This document shows positions 26,465 through 36,126 of a DNA stretch of 64,000 nt, one piece after another; position 1 is the first letter of the stretch; each line of letters begins with the position of its first letter. The notes under the pieces are model-generated. The model ran no database searches. It saw nothing but the letters and a program-made list of their open reading frames with translations, and had not been told where the DNA came from. Source of the DNA: DATNPX01 sp036702975 (GTDB taxonomy: Bacteria; Cyanobacteriota; Vampirovibrionia; Obscuribacterales; Obscuribacteraceae); the NCBI GenBank assembly GCA_036702975.1, contig DATNPX010000044.1:1-64000 (forward strand), given 5' to 3'. Made by a program: the position numbers and the translations under genes.

Positions 26465-28138
26465 ATGGCCGTGAGGAAAGCACCAACAATTATCGCCCTG
26501 CAGCTCTTCCTCTTGCTGGCAGCGATCGACCAAACAGTTATAACTACGGCAATGCCGCGCATCATCGCCGAGCTTGGAGGTTTTGACCGTTACTCATGGG
26601 CGACAACGGGCTATCTGTTTAGTTCAACTATTGCAGTGCCAGTGGCTGGGCGGCTGTCAGATATCTACGGCCGAAAAAGTAGTCTGTTAGTGGCAGTGCT
26701 TGTGTTCGTTGTTGCGTCGCTGGCCTGCGGTTCTGCAGTTAATCTACCGGGCCTTCCAATAGACGGAATGACACAACTAATCGTCTATCGGATACTGCAA
26801 GGTATCGGTGGTGGTGCCCTCGTCAGTTTGGCGTTCAGTGTCGTCGCCGATATGTTCAGCCCAGCAGAGCGAGGTCGTTACCAAGGCTACTTCGCTGCAG
26901 TATTTGCTTTTGCTTCGATTGTCGGTCCAACACTGGGTGGTTATGTCGCAGATGTTTTCAGCTGGCGATGGCTCTTTTTTGTCAATCTACCAATAGGGCT
27001 GATCGGAACTGCCACCTTTATTAGATCGTTTCAACTGCCTCAGCCCCAGGCTCAACCTCAACAAACGCCAGAAGAAGAAGAAGAAGAAGAAGAAGCGGCG
27101 AGCAGCATCGACGAAAATCTCAGCGGTACCGACTCAAACAACTTTGATAGCATAGATTGGCAGGGACTTGTCCTCTTTTGTTTTTCCAGCCTGGCACTTT
27201 TAGTTGCACTCAGTCTACCGCTTAAGGGGCGAATGTGGATAAACGCAGCTTCTACTTTTCTGTTCGTTTTGCTTATCTGGTTGTTCATAAAGGTTGAAAA
27301 AACAGCCCGTTCACCATTCTTGCCGATTCAACAAATCAGTTCGAAGATTGTCTTCATATCGATAATTTCGCTAGCGATATACGGCGTTGGCATGTTCGGT
27401 GCAAGCCTGCTTGTTCCTCTGTACATGCAAAGTGTACGCGGTCTGTCGGTCTCTCGGTCAGGACTTATGCTAAGCCCACTGATACTGACCGTGGCTCTTT
27501 CTAGCATCCTTGGTGGTCAATGGATGTCGCGCACAGGCAAGTACAAAGTCATAGTTCTAACAGGACTTCTTCTTATGAGCACAGGAGTACTGGTCCTCTC
27601 TTCATTTAGTGCTACAACCTCGCTTGCAGCGGTCATCGGCTGCATGGTTGTAGCAGCCATAGGCATAGGCTTGCTGCTTCCCGTATACACTGTAGTAATC
27701 CAGAATGCCGTTTCGGACGATATGATCGGCACCGTAACCGGTTTGTCGCAGTTTTCACGCTCGATGGGCGGCACGCTTGGGGTGGCTTGCCTCGGCTCAC
27801 TTCTAATTTTCTTTTATAGCGGAAATCTAAACGACAAACAGTCTCTCAAGAATCTGCCACCATCGGCAATGACGCTTTTAAAGAATCCGATCGAGCCGAG
27901 CAAGCTAAAACCAGCAATTGAAGCCGCGCTTCTGCCAACGAAGTCCGGGCTTCATGCAGACTCGGTAATCGAAGAGGTAGTCGACTCACTTTACTCATCA
28001 ATGAAGATTATTTACCGCATTTACGGCGCCATGCTTATATTTGCGGTCTTACTTAATCTCTTATTGGAAGAATTACCGCTTCGCTCGACAAAGTCGGAGA
28101 CTTCTCCAGAAACGCTCGTACCGAGTCAAACGAATTGA
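26465..28138 (+). CDS. MFS drug-efflux transporter, DHA2 (EmrB/QacA, 14-TM) family
   Basis: A 557-residue membrane protein. Helix 1 carries LLAAIDQTVITTAMPRI, the DHA2 motif D1 region. The loop 2-3 motif A is GRLSDIYGRKSS, and motif C-like GPTLGGYVAD lies in helix 5, marking a drug/H+ antiporter. About 14 hydrophobic segments fit the family. A cytosolic loop at ~residues 200-230 is unusual for its run of eight glutamates. Substrate is unknown; toxic compounds or lipids are possible. Its last 86 bp overlap, in antisense, the end of the receiver-HPt gene, so the two transcripts must overlap. It has no adjacent membrane-fusion protein gene. Confidence 0.92.
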   Translation: MAVRKAPTIIALQLFLLLAAIDQTVITTAMPRIIAELGGFDRYSWATTGYLFSSTIAVPVAGRLSDIYGRKSSLLVAVLVFVVASLACGSAVNLPGLPIDGMTQLIVYRILQGIGGGALVSLAFSVVADMFSPAERGRYQGYFAAVFAFASIVGPTLGGYVADVFSWRWLFFVNLPIGLIGTATFIRSFQLPQPQAQPQQTPEEEEEEEEAASSIDENLSGTDSNNFDSIDWQGLVLFCFSSLALLVALSLPLKGRMWINAASTFLFVLLIWLFIKVEKTARSPFLPIQQISSKIVFISIISLAIYGVGMFGASLLVPLYMQSVRGLSVSRSGLMLSPLILTVALSSILGGQWMSRTGKYKVIVLTGLLLMSTGVLVLSSFSATTSLAAVIGCMVVAAIGIGLLLPVYTVVIQNAVSDDMIGTVTGLSQFSRSMGGTLGVACLGSLLIFFYSGNLNDKQSLKNLPPSAMTLLKNPIEPSKLKPAIEAALLPTKSGLHADSVIEEVVDSLYSSMKIIYRIYGAMLIFAVLLNLLLEELPLRSTKSETSPETLVPSQTN

Positions 28139-28898
28139 TGAGTGCTTCAGTAGTGTCCTTCGCTTCCTTCCAATCTCTCAATCCGGCAGCTCGCTCCAGG
28201 TAGAGAGCCAGCTTAGCCATCTGCTTGGCACCAACCGAGGCACTGGAACCTTTCAGTTCATGAGCATAACGAGCGAGCGATTCGTGGTCATGCTCAGAGA
28301 TCGATTGCTTGATTGAAAGAATGTAGTTGCTCGTACTCTCAATGAATGTTTTGAGAACATCGTTCAAATCTTCGCCATAGTAATCACGAAGCTCTGTTAG
28401 ATTGACCGGATCATATTCGCTTTCAGATTGCAAACCGGACGGTTGAGCATATTTTCTCGCCAACTCCTGGTTACGCAGCACGAACTCCTTCTGCAACCAA
28501 TGATTCAACTTAATGTTCAGGACGTACCGGTCGATTGGTTTAGAAATATAGTCATCCATGCCTACAGCAATACATCGCTCCTGGTCACCAACCATGGCAA
28601 GAGCTGTTACAGCAATAATTGGCGTGTATCTGTTCTGTAAGGCTTCGTATCGCCTTATAGCTTTGGTAGCCTCGAAGCCGTCCATTTCAGGCATCTGACA
28701 GTCCATCAGGATCACATCATAAGTGTCTTTCTGCACCGACTGCAAAGCGAGCAGACCATTTTCTGCAACGACAACATCTAGTCCGAACTGCTGTAACAAC
28801 AAGACAGCCACTTTCTGATTGACGATATTATCCTCGACCAAAAGAACTCTCTTCTTTTCTTCGTTCGGTCTTGTTTCGTTAGTTTTTATTTCGTTCAT
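28053..28898 (-). CDS. Response regulator receiver + HPt phosphotransfer protein
   Basis: A 281-residue protein with two domains. Residues ~12-135 are a receiver: LLVEDN acidic pair, phospho-acceptor Asp in VILMDCQMPEMDG, TAL switch, and ISKPID lysine. Residues ~165-265 are a histidine phosphotransfer domain with the acceptor His in YAHELKGSSASVGA. This REC-HPt order is the C-terminal half of BarA/ArcB-type hybrid kinases, here as a separate gene. It is the last of four phosphorelay genes on the minus strand. The start has GGAGGG upstream. It has no DNA-binding domain. Its 3' end overlaps the DHA2 transporter gene by 86 bp. Confidence 0.93.
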   Translation of the reverse strand: MNEIKTNETRPNEEKKRVLLVEDNIVNQKVAVLLLQQFGLDVVVAENGLLALQSVQKDTYDVILMDCQMPEMDGFEATKAIRRYEALQNRYTPIIAVTALAMVGDQERCIAVGMDDYISKPIDRYVLNIKLNHWLQKEFVLRNQELARKYAQPSGLQSESEYDPVNLTELRDYYGEDLNDVLKTFIESTSNYILSIKQSISEHDHESLARYAHELKGSSASVGAKQMAKLALYLERAAGLRDWKEAKDTTEALINSFDSVRAFLEKSPTLSSEAVILPIRD

Positions 28899-28989
28899 CC
28901 GCCCTCCACCAGGTGTGTCGGGTTACGTGCTGTCGATGCCCGGTTTTGAATTGATTGACTCACCAGGCGGTTGTCTTGTTGCCGCAGTT

Positions 28990-29391
28990 TTAAGTAGAAG
29001 CGGGTTGCGGCTCGTCAACCCACTTTTCTACAACCTTTTTCAAGGTTGCAATATTCATCGGTTTTGCTACGTAGTCGTCCATTCCTGCGGCTAAACAGTC
29101 GGCCCGTGAACAATGACCGGTTAGGGCAACTATAGTTTCGTGGTTGCCCGTCTCCTTTTCTCGCTCACGAAGACGTTTGGTCGCCTCTAGACCATCCATT
29201 ACTGGCATCTGAATATCCATAAACACCATGCGGTAGCGCGTATTGGCAATCTTATCGAGCGCTTCCTGCCCATCGTTGGCAGTATCGGAAGCGACACCTA
29301 ACTTCGTTAGTTGTGCAGTCAGCAACTTCCGCATCGTAGCGTTGTCGTCTACTACCAACACAACCTTGTGATTACCGAAAATCTCGCTCAC
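28990..29391 (-). CDS. Single-domain response regulator (receiver only)
   Basis: A 133-residue receiver domain with VVDDN acidic residues, phospho-acceptor Asp in MVFMDIQMPVMDG, the ALTGH switch threonine, and the conserved Lys in YVAKPM. Nothing follows the receiver except a short tail, so the output must go through partners such as an HPt domain. The start is GTG at 29391 with AAGGTG upstream. It lies 91 bp from the receiver-HPt gene and 121 bp from the other lone receiver in the same minus-strand cluster. Confidence 0.92.
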   Translation of the reverse strand: MSEIFGNHKVVLVVDDNATMRKLLTAQLTKLGVASDTANDGQEALDKIANTRYRMVFMDIQMPVMDGLEATKRLREREKETGNHETIVALTGHCSRADCLAAGMDDYVAKPMNIATLKKVVEKWVDEPQPAST

Positions 29392-29512
29392 ACAGCACCT
29401 TGCAACTCTCTCCAGACTTTAGATTATCATAGGCTGAACCCTGCACCAATAACCGAAAAAGGTAACAACCAGACCTGCTGACAGAGTTAAAAATTTGGTG
29501 CGCCATTCTCAA

Positions 29513-29905
29513 TCAAGCTGATACTGCCGGCTGAGACGCCCACCTATCAAGCAGTTCTCTCAAATGTGCTAAAAGAACAGGTTTGAAAATAAAGTCATCC
29601 ATGCCCGCTTTGATACATTGCTCACGGTCAGGATTGGCAGTCATCGCCACAATCGGTACGCGTCGGTGTTGCTTTGCTGATTCGAGGCGCCGTATGGCGG
29701 TTGTCGCCTCTAAACCGTTCATCCTCGGCATTTGCACATCCATCAAAATCAGACAATATGGATGCTCTTTCGATCGCTCAACGGCTTCGTATCCATCCCC
29801 TACCGAATGCCCAATAAATCCAAGTCTTGACAGTTGTTTGGTTGCTAACAGACGCAGCGTGTCGTCATCCTCGACGACTAGTACGTATTTCTGAGCCTCT
29901 GCCAT
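29513..29905 (-). CDS. Single-domain response regulator (receiver only)
   Basis: A 130-residue receiver domain: VVEDDD acidic cluster, phospho-acceptor Asp in LILMDVQMPRMNG, VAMTAN switch threonine, and FKPV lysine. No output domain. It starts 43 bp downstream of the histidine kinase gene, so it is the kinase's most likely direct partner. It and the next receiver differ in sequence across most of their length, so they are not a recent duplication. Confidence 0.92.
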   Translation of the reverse strand: MAEAQKYVLVVEDDDTLRLLATKQLSRLGFIGHSVGDGYEAVERSKEHPYCLILMDVQMPRMNGLEATTAIRRLESAKQHRRVPIVAMTANPDREQCIKAGMDDFIFKPVLLAHLRELLDRWASQPAVSA

Positions 29906-29948
29906 GACAACTGTCCTTCACTTACTGTATCTGCTTTGTCGCACACGC

Positions 29949-31079
29949 CTACTTTTTAGTTTCCAACGGCACAACGAAGTCAAACGTTGTTCCTTGGCCA
30001 GGTTTGCTTTTGACAGAGATCGATCCGGACATCAGTTTCGCCAGCCTCGTACAAATGGAGAGACCAAGGCCGACACCGCCGTAACGCCTTGTATTGCTTC
30101 CATCAACTTGCGAAAAAGGAACAAAGATTCGCTCCTGCTCACTGGATGAAAGCCCAATTCCTGTATCTTTAACACGGAATCGCAGCACGACCATGTTCTC
30201 GATGAATTTGTCGACTCGCGCAGAAATACGCACGTATCCCTTTCCACTAAACTTGACGGCGTTGTCCACAAGACAAGACAGTACCTGACGAATTCGAATA
30301 TCGTCACCAATGAGTTGTTCCGGAACGGATGGAGCAACGCTTACTTTAAATCTCAATCCTTTCTTAGTGGCAAGGTCGGCATACTTTTCTTCAATTGGGC
30401 GCAACATTGAAGAAAGGGAGAACGGCTGTCGTTCTAGGAGCAATTTTCCAGCTTGCAATCGAGAAAAATCCAGCAGGCTGTTGACGACATCTACAAGTCC
30501 GGCGGCTGAATAATAGATGTAATTGACTAACTCTTTGTGGTCGCTTGCGAGTGGCATCTCTCTCAAAAGTTCGGCCATTCCGAGAACACCACTCATAGGT
30601 GTTCTCAATTCATGACTGACATTGGCCATAAATTGGGCTTTCAAGTCCATCGCCATCACGGCTTCAGCCTGAGCGGTACGCAATTCCTGTGCTTGCTCGG
30701 TGACTCGCTTCAATAGTAAGGCGTTTTCAATCTTCATTTGCTCAAGCTGCGTCATGACATCACAGACAGTGACTGCGGCGAGACCGTTAGTCGGTGAAGC
30801 GGCGAAAACAGCCACTTCCCCATCCACCGGCGAACGGGTTTCGTACTCTTGCGAAGCATAAACCGGGTTGACTATATTGCTAACCTTAGTGATTTTGCTT
30901 ACGGCGGCAGAATTCTCTGCACTAGCTGTTGTAATTTTCCGAGTTCGAGTTTGAGGTGAATGTTTAGTCATTGCACCAATTTCCAATTTGTGTAGTGGCG
31001 GAGCGAGAGTTATGGTTAGGGGTTGATGTTGGAGACCCAACGGATGGTGGGACGAGCTTGCCTTTGCCTGGGTTCCCAT
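29949..31079 (-). CDS. Soluble sensor histidine kinase without recognisable sensor domain
   Basis: A 376-residue kinase. The dimerisation/phospho-acceptor box is FMANVSHELRTPMSGVLGMAE, with the H-box His near residue 160. The ATPase domain has the N box (VLSCLVDNAVKFSGKG), G1 (VKDTGIGLSSSEQ), F box and G2 (GVGLGLSIC). A coiled-coil stretch (QLEQMKIENALLLKRVTEQAQEL) precedes the H-box. There is no membrane helix, PAS or GAF domain; the first ~110 residues are low in structure. The type is that of BarA/ArcB hybrid kinases, but its receiver and HPt parts are encoded by the three genes downstream. ATG at 31079 lacks a Shine-Dalgarno site; ATG at 30971 is an alternative start. Confidence 0.92.
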   Translation of the reverse strand: MGTQAKASSSHHPLGLQHQPLTITLAPPLHKLEIGAMTKHSPQTRTRKITTASAENSAAVSKITKVSNIVNPVYASQEYETRSPVDGEVAVFAASPTNGLAAVTVCDVMTQLEQMKIENALLLKRVTEQAQELRTAQAEAVMAMDLKAQFMANVSHELRTPMSGVLGMAELLREMPLASDHKELVNYIYYSAAGLVDVVNSLLDFSRLQAGKLLLERQPFSLSSMLRPIEEKYADLATKKGLRFKVSVAPSVPEQLIGDDIRIRQVLSCLVDNAVKFSGKGYVRISARVDKFIENMVVLRFRVKDTGIGLSSSEQERIFVPFSQVDGSNTRRYGGVGLGLSICTRLAKLMSGSISVKSKPGQGTTFDFVVPLETKK

Positions 31080-31279
31080 TTTTTAACCAGAAAGTCAGTT
31101 TCCTGAAATTGATTTGCTCACCCTAGCCTGGCTATTTGCAGGATTTTGCTATTGACTAGGCAATTTTCACTTCATGAAGTGTGTAGAGGATGATCCTGGG
31201 GAACCCCATGGGATTAACATAGTCTTCTAGTTCAGTCGAGCAAGCTGCGCGACGCCATATTTGCCGACGAGGGCCAACC

Positions 31280-34200
31280 GTGCTGGAAGCGCCGCCTAAG
31301 GAAAAGAAAGGAACGCGAGCATCACTCTTTTCTGGCAAGTACATAGCAATCGCGATGGCCATTCTGATCTTGAGTCTGGGTGCGGTCTATGCAGCAGTCT
31401 CTTTCGAGCTGAAAGATTGGAACGCAGAGAAAGTCGCCGACGTGATAGGCAACGACATACATCGCCGCGTCCATCTAGGAACAATCAACTGGAGCCTTGG
31501 GCTGACAGGTATCGAATTCAAGTTTGACTCTGTTTCGATAGACGAGATGAACGGCTCGCACTTTATCAGTGCCGGTCCGAGTAAAGTGACGCTTGCACTA
31601 ACGCCGCTTTTGCATCGCCAGTTCTTTCCCAGGGATCTGGTCTTCGAAAGACCGGAGGTTTGGCTGGTTAAGCTCAAAGGTGGGAAGTGGAACTATTCCG
31701 ATCTTCCCAACATAGACGCGACAAAATACATTGCTCGAATGGCCTGCGAAAACGGCAAGCTACACGTCATCGACAAGAGCGGCAGCGATAAAAAGAGTCT
31801 CGACGGTCTCAACGCCGAAAATATAAAGTTTTCAATCAATCGCCCCCTCGGCTGGATGGCTTGGCCATTTATGTTCTCGGCGGACGTAACTGAGACCAAA
31901 TACCACACCCATATAACGGCAAGCGGAGTTGGTTCGGGGGCATTGAGCGACTGGAGGAAGTCTCGCCACAGCTGGAACGTGTCCTTGACCGGGTTTGATC
32001 CAAACGAGCTTGCCATCTTCGGAATGCCACCACATACGGTAGCGGCCCCGATAAATCTGCAGCTGAACGGTTCCGGATCGTTGAACAAAGAGATCAAGAC
32101 TTCAGTCTCGTTCGATAATCCCATACTAAGTGCAAAAGCCAAAGAGGTGCACTTGTCCGGAAATTTCCTCAGCTTTTTGCCTGGTCTAGGTGAGAACATT
32201 ACGGTCAACGTGCCCGCCCTGGCCAAGCAAAAGGACGAGATTCCGGTTAACACACAAGATATGCAATTGGACGGACTGCTTGCAGGACCTTTGAAAAGTC
32301 TGGTCGCCGAGATCAAGATCAAAGATGGTGCAGCCACCCTCAAGAAAAACAATCTTTCGGCAACAGCAGCAAGTGGTAAGTTTGAGGTCAAGAACGGCTC
32401 AGTCTCCGTCTCCAATCTACAAGCCAATTTTGCCAGCGGCACAGCCCACGTTGGTGGCACCTACTCATCGAGACAAAGCTTCGACACAACAGTCGCGCTC
32501 GATTCAGTCGATTTCAACGAGCTAAAGCACGTTTTTAAAGTAACTGGCATTTACCAACTTGCTCCCAGATTCGAGACAATATCGGGAACAGTCAAAAATG
32601 CCAATTTGATCGTAAAAACGAATGGCGGTAAAACGTTGTGGACGCTTGATGCAAATCCAAGCGGCATATCCTATAGCATGGGAAACGAAGGCAAGCTTAT
32701 CTCGCTAACTGGAGGGGATTTCTATCTCGAACGCGACTCCTTCAAGCTCACAGACATAAGCGGAACTCTAGGCGCGGCCACGCCCTTCAAGCTAAGCGGT
32801 ACCGGAGGCACAAATAGTAAAGCTCCGATACGCCTCACTGCAGCCGCAAGAAACATCGAGCTGGGCACGGCACGAAAGCTGCTAGCCGTACTGGATGTGA
32901 AGCTGCCAGCCAGCCCAGCAGACAAAATGGAAGGTTTCTGCAAGCAGGTAGACATAACCCTTACAGGCACGGAGGAGGCTCCTCAACTTGCTCTTAAAGG
33001 CGTCGTCAAACAACTATACGTGCAAGATAAGAACAAGACTCGTACATTTGAACTCAACGACGGAAATTTCGAGTTTGCAAAGGACGTGTTCAGGCTCGAG
33101 AACATGATGGGAGCAATTGGACAGGGCACATTCACGCTCAATGGGCGAGCGGTAATGTCTAAGCCAAATAATCTGGACGTCGCAATCAAGGCGAAGAATA
33201 TTGATCTGTCGAACGTAAAGGTGGCGCTAAAGGATCTGAAATTGGAAACGCCTCTTTTGGCGGAAGAGTTGTTGGCAGGGCGAGTCAACGACCTTGACGG
33301 CCACATCAACGGTACGATGGCTAACCCGACAATCACCGCGTCTTTGATTCCTGGAGACGTGCAATTTGAACCACTGGGAACGGCACGCCCAATTCACATT
33401 CGCGGCGGGCACGTCACTTACGTTGACGATGATTTGAGCGTAGAAGACATGGAGGTTAGCACACCGCGTGGCTCGCTCGTTGTGACATTGAAAATGGACA
33501 ATCTCTCCAAATCTTCAGTGTTAACGAAGTTCGCCATGAAATCTCCCGGAATGGACGTTGGCGATTTGAACGCATATCTGGTAGCCGAACGTACACCACC
33601 AATGGTGCGCGATAAGTATTTAGCTATTCTGCATGAAAATGAGATATCAGAGCCACACGGCAAGATAGTCGGGCACCTCGACTATGTCCTAAACGAGAAA
33701 ACTAATACACCAACGATTAACGGGCAGATCCATGTTTCAGCCTTCATGGCGGTCGTAAATGGTTTTGCCGTCCAGGAAGTCTCCGGTGACGTTCAAGCGC
33801 AAGCAGGAAACGTGAGCTTCTCAGGTGTGAAAGGCTCAATCGGACGCAGTCAGTTTGCGCTCAAAGGGAACGTGAATGATTTCGCTGACGCCAAGTCGAG
33901 AGTTTGGCATCTGTCAGTATACGCGCGTCTTAGCATGCAGGAGCTAGCGAGGCTTGCTGGGGATACAAAGGCTGCTAAAGATATGTCCACTCCACCGGCT
34001 AAGTTTTCCGCGCAAATAAGTGGTCCGGAAGGGGAGAAAAATGTAGCCTTCACGGCGCAGCTAGACAAAGCAACCGCAATTACGTTCGATACCGTCATTG
34101 GACCAATTGCCAAACCAGCCGGTGAAGAAGCACGTATCGACGGCAGCTTGTCTATGAAAACAGATAAGTTCACTCTCAACGATACTCATATCAAATTCGG

Positions 34201-35491
34201 TGATGTGCCGTTCGATGTCTCAGGTTTCGTCGATAACTCTCAGGTTAACGAACAAAAACCGCCTACAATTTCGATCCGGGTACATGCAGCAGATTTCGTG
34301 CCGATCAAGACTCTAATTTCATTTGCGCCAGACATGGCAAGTTCGGATCAGTTCAAAGGGGTCTCGGGCTACATTAGAGGAGGAGTGCGTGCTGAAGGTG
34401 CACTCGACGATCTAAAATTCAAAGGCGGCGCCACAGTGAAAGAGTTGGCAATGCCCAGGTTTTCGTTGTCGCAAATAAGTGGCAGCATGCGAGCAGCTGA
34501 CTGGCTCTCAGTGAAGACGCTGGGAAGGAGTGCCGCGCCCGGGGAGATTCCACTCAGTTTTGAATTTCCCACGGCAAAAGTGGAAAAGCTCCTCATCACC
34601 AACATAAAAGGAAGCATGACGTCCACCTCACAAGACACATGGGAATACAAAGCTTCAGCTAACATAGCGAAAGGTACTGTCAATTTGACAGGAGTATTGG
34701 GAACTAACAGTGCCACCTGCCAGGCGAAAGCAGAAAAACTCGATGCCAATACTGTTTTGGCAGGGCTGCTCAATGCTCCTAACGAATTGACGGGTGTTAT
34801 GAAGGCCGATGCCGACCTTGGCACCCATGATTTGCTGACAAACCCGGTCAAGACCTGGTCAGGTTCAGGCAGCATGACATTGAACGATGGACGAGTAGCA
34901 AGATTTAGTTTGCTCGAGAAACGAATAACTCAGGCAAATCTACTAAAAAGCGGATTACTAGGATTCAATCTAAACAATCTGCTAGCCAGCGTTGCACCGG
35001 TAGAAAAAGGTGAATACAAGTCTATCGTCAGCAAGTTCCATCTCAAAGAAGGAAACCTGGTGGTTGATGAAATGAAGTTTGTCGGCGACGAGCTTAGGCT
35101 GCGGTCAAAAGGCAATATCAATCTAGCCAGCAACCAGATGCACATAGAAGTGGCCGGACGAATACCACGCGTGTCACAGCAAGGTCCGCTCGGAGCAGTA
35201 GCGCCCCTTTTAGGTGTGCAAGCTGTGACTGATGCCTTGGAAGACATTCCGGAGATGTTCTTCCTCGGAAAGAAATCACAGAATGAATCTGGCGCCGCGA
35301 GGGTTTTCGCATTCTCAATTTCAGCCCCGCTTGACAAACCGCAAGCGGCCACCCAATCGATCTATAAATCATTCCACTGGTTGCAAGGTTCCAGTTTGGC
35401 AAGCCCCCACCCCTTGCTCGATGCAACGAGCACGGCGTCGAAACCTCCGGTCGAACACTCAATTCCTTCGTCTACTAGCATGCCTATCTAG
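31280..35491 (+). CDS. Large AsmA/YhdP-like inner-membrane-anchored protein
   Basis: A 1403-residue protein with one N-terminal membrane helix (~residues 20-42, YIAIAMAILILSLGAVYAAV), then a long periplasmic region of repeating beta-strands. The beginning (VGNDIHRRVHLGTINWSLG-like) and the C-terminal region (LLNNLLASVAPVEKGEYKSIVSKFHLKEGNLVVDEMKFVG-like pattern, then LRSKGNINLASNQMHIEVAG) match AsmA-type proteins. In other diderms, AsmA/TamB/YhdP proteins form bridges that move phospholipids to the outer membrane. The start is GTG with GAGGG 6-7 nt upstream. It stands alone, diverging from the phosphorelay genes. This is good evidence that the organism has an outer membrane. Confidence 0.82.
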   Translation: MLEAPPKEKKGTRASLFSGKYIAIAMAILILSLGAVYAAVSFELKDWNAEKVADVIGNDIHRRVHLGTINWSLGLTGIEFKFDSVSIDEMNGSHFISAGPSKVTLALTPLLHRQFFPRDLVFERPEVWLVKLKGGKWNYSDLPNIDATKYIARMACENGKLHVIDKSGSDKKSLDGLNAENIKFSINRPLGWMAWPFMFSADVTETKYHTHITASGVGSGALSDWRKSRHSWNVSLTGFDPNELAIFGMPPHTVAAPINLQLNGSGSLNKEIKTSVSFDNPILSAKAKEVHLSGNFLSFLPGLGENITVNVPALAKQKDEIPVNTQDMQLDGLLAGPLKSLVAEIKIKDGAATLKKNNLSATAASGKFEVKNGSVSVSNLQANFASGTAHVGGTYSSRQSFDTTVALDSVDFNELKHVFKVTGIYQLAPRFETISGTVKNANLIVKTNGGKTLWTLDANPSGISYSMGNEGKLISLTGGDFYLERDSFKLTDISGTLGAATPFKLSGTGGTNSKAPIRLTAAARNIELGTARKLLAVLDVKLPASPADKMEGFCKQVDITLTGTEEAPQLALKGVVKQLYVQDKNKTRTFELNDGNFEFAKDVFRLENMMGAIGQGTFTLNGRAVMSKPNNLDVAIKAKNIDLSNVKVALKDLKLETPLLAEELLAGRVNDLDGHINGTMANPTITASLIPGDVQFEPLGTARPIHIRGGHVTYVDDDLSVEDMEVSTPRGSLVVTLKMDNLSKSSVLTKFAMKSPGMDVGDLNAYLVAERTPPMVRDKYLAILHENEISEPHGKIVGHLDYVLNEKTNTPTINGQIHVSAFMAVVNGFAVQEVSGDVQAQAGNVSFSGVKGSIGRSQFALKGNVNDFADAKSRVWHLSVYARLSMQELARLAGDTKAAKDMSTPPAKFSAQISGPEGEKNVAFTAQLDKATAITFDTVIGPIAKPAGEEARIDGSLSMKTDKFTLNDTHIKFGDVPFDVSGFVDNSQVNEQKPPTISIRVHAADFVPIKTLISFAPDMASSDQFKGVSGYIRGGVRAEGALDDLKFKGGATVKELAMPRFSLSQISGSMRAADWLSVKTLGRSAAPGEIPLSFEFPTAKVEKLLITNIKGSMTSTSQDTWEYKASANIAKGTVNLTGVLGTNSATCQAKAEKLDANTVLAGLLNAPNELTGVMKADADLGTHDLLTNPVKTWSGSGSMTLNDGRVARFSLLEKRITQANLLKSGLLGFNLNNLLASVAPVEKGEYKSIVSKFHLKEGNLVVDEMKFVGDELRLRSKGNINLASNQMHIEVAGRIPRVSQQGPLGAVAPLLGVQAVTDALEDIPEMFFLGKKSQNESGAARVFAFSISAPLDKPQAATQSIYKSFHWLQGSSLASPHPLLDATSTASKPPVEHSIPSSTSMPI

Positions 35492-35651
35492 TAATTGATT
35501 TGCCTGGTTTGGCGAGGAGCTAGTCCTCTCATCATGCGACCTCTGAGGCGTTGTTTCAACAAATGATAGGAACTGCGAGAATAAAAATACCGAGTGAACG
35601 TTATATACTTCGATCTTCGTGAATTTGATTATTGTCTAGCAGGAGAAAGCA

Positions 35652-36095
35652 ATGAAACGCCTCTTTACAGCGACTCTGGTAGCCTACCTGGTCAGCACAA
35701 CTTTAGTTGGCGTCAACGTCTGGGCTGCCGACACCACAGCTCCAGCAAAAACCAAAGGTAGCGCTGAGGAAACTATAGAGATTGGCTCAGATGCTAACTT
35801 TGCAAAAGACGTGCTCAACTCGAAAGAACCGGTCTTTGTCGACTTTTTCACAACCTGGTGCGGTCCATGCAAGCTAATGGAACCGGTCATTCAAAAAATG
35901 GCGGCTGAATACAAAGGAAAGGTAAAAGTCGTGCGAATGGACGCTGAAAAAAATCCAGTCACCGCGGAAAAATACGACATCAATCTGTATCCAAGCTTTT
36001 GCCTATTCGTAAACGGAAAAATGGCGCAGAAACAGGTAGGTCTCAAGAAACTTGAAGACCTCAAGCAGATGTTGCTTTCTGCACACGTAATCTAA
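35652..36095 (+). CDS. Exported thioredoxin-fold protein
   Basis: A 147-residue protein with a signal peptide (LVAYLVSTTLVGVNVWAAD) followed by a complete thioredoxin domain: active site WCGPC, the VVRMDAEKNP segment, and the cis-proline motif YPSF. It should work in the periplasm as a disulfide reductase or oxidant-handling protein. WCGPC is the reducing-type dithiol sequence. The start has AGGAG 7-8 nt upstream. It appears to be a single-gene unit ending in a bidirectional terminator. It may be a lipoprotein-free TlpA-like reductase; the partner is unknown. Confidence 0.9.
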   Translation: MKRLFTATLVAYLVSTTLVGVNVWAADTTAPAKTKGSAEETIEIGSDANFAKDVLNSKEPVFVDFFTTWCGPCKLMEPVIQKMAAEYKGKVKVVRMDAEKNPVTAEKYDINLYPSFCLFVNGKMAQKQVGLKKLEDLKQMLLSAHVI

Positions 36096-36126
36096 CAGTT
36101 AGCAAATACATTGAAATACAAAACGA

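Noticed and set aside
26457..26474. Five-codon open frame overlapping the start of the DHA2 transporter gene as an attenuator peptide
   Set aside because: Too short and lacks a Shine-Dalgarno site; chance occurrence is likely.
31156..31362. Minus-strand small gene between the histidine kinase and the AsmA-like gene
   Set aside because: It overlaps the coding start of the AsmA-like gene, shows no motif and has no ribosome site. The region is better read as a divergent promoter region.
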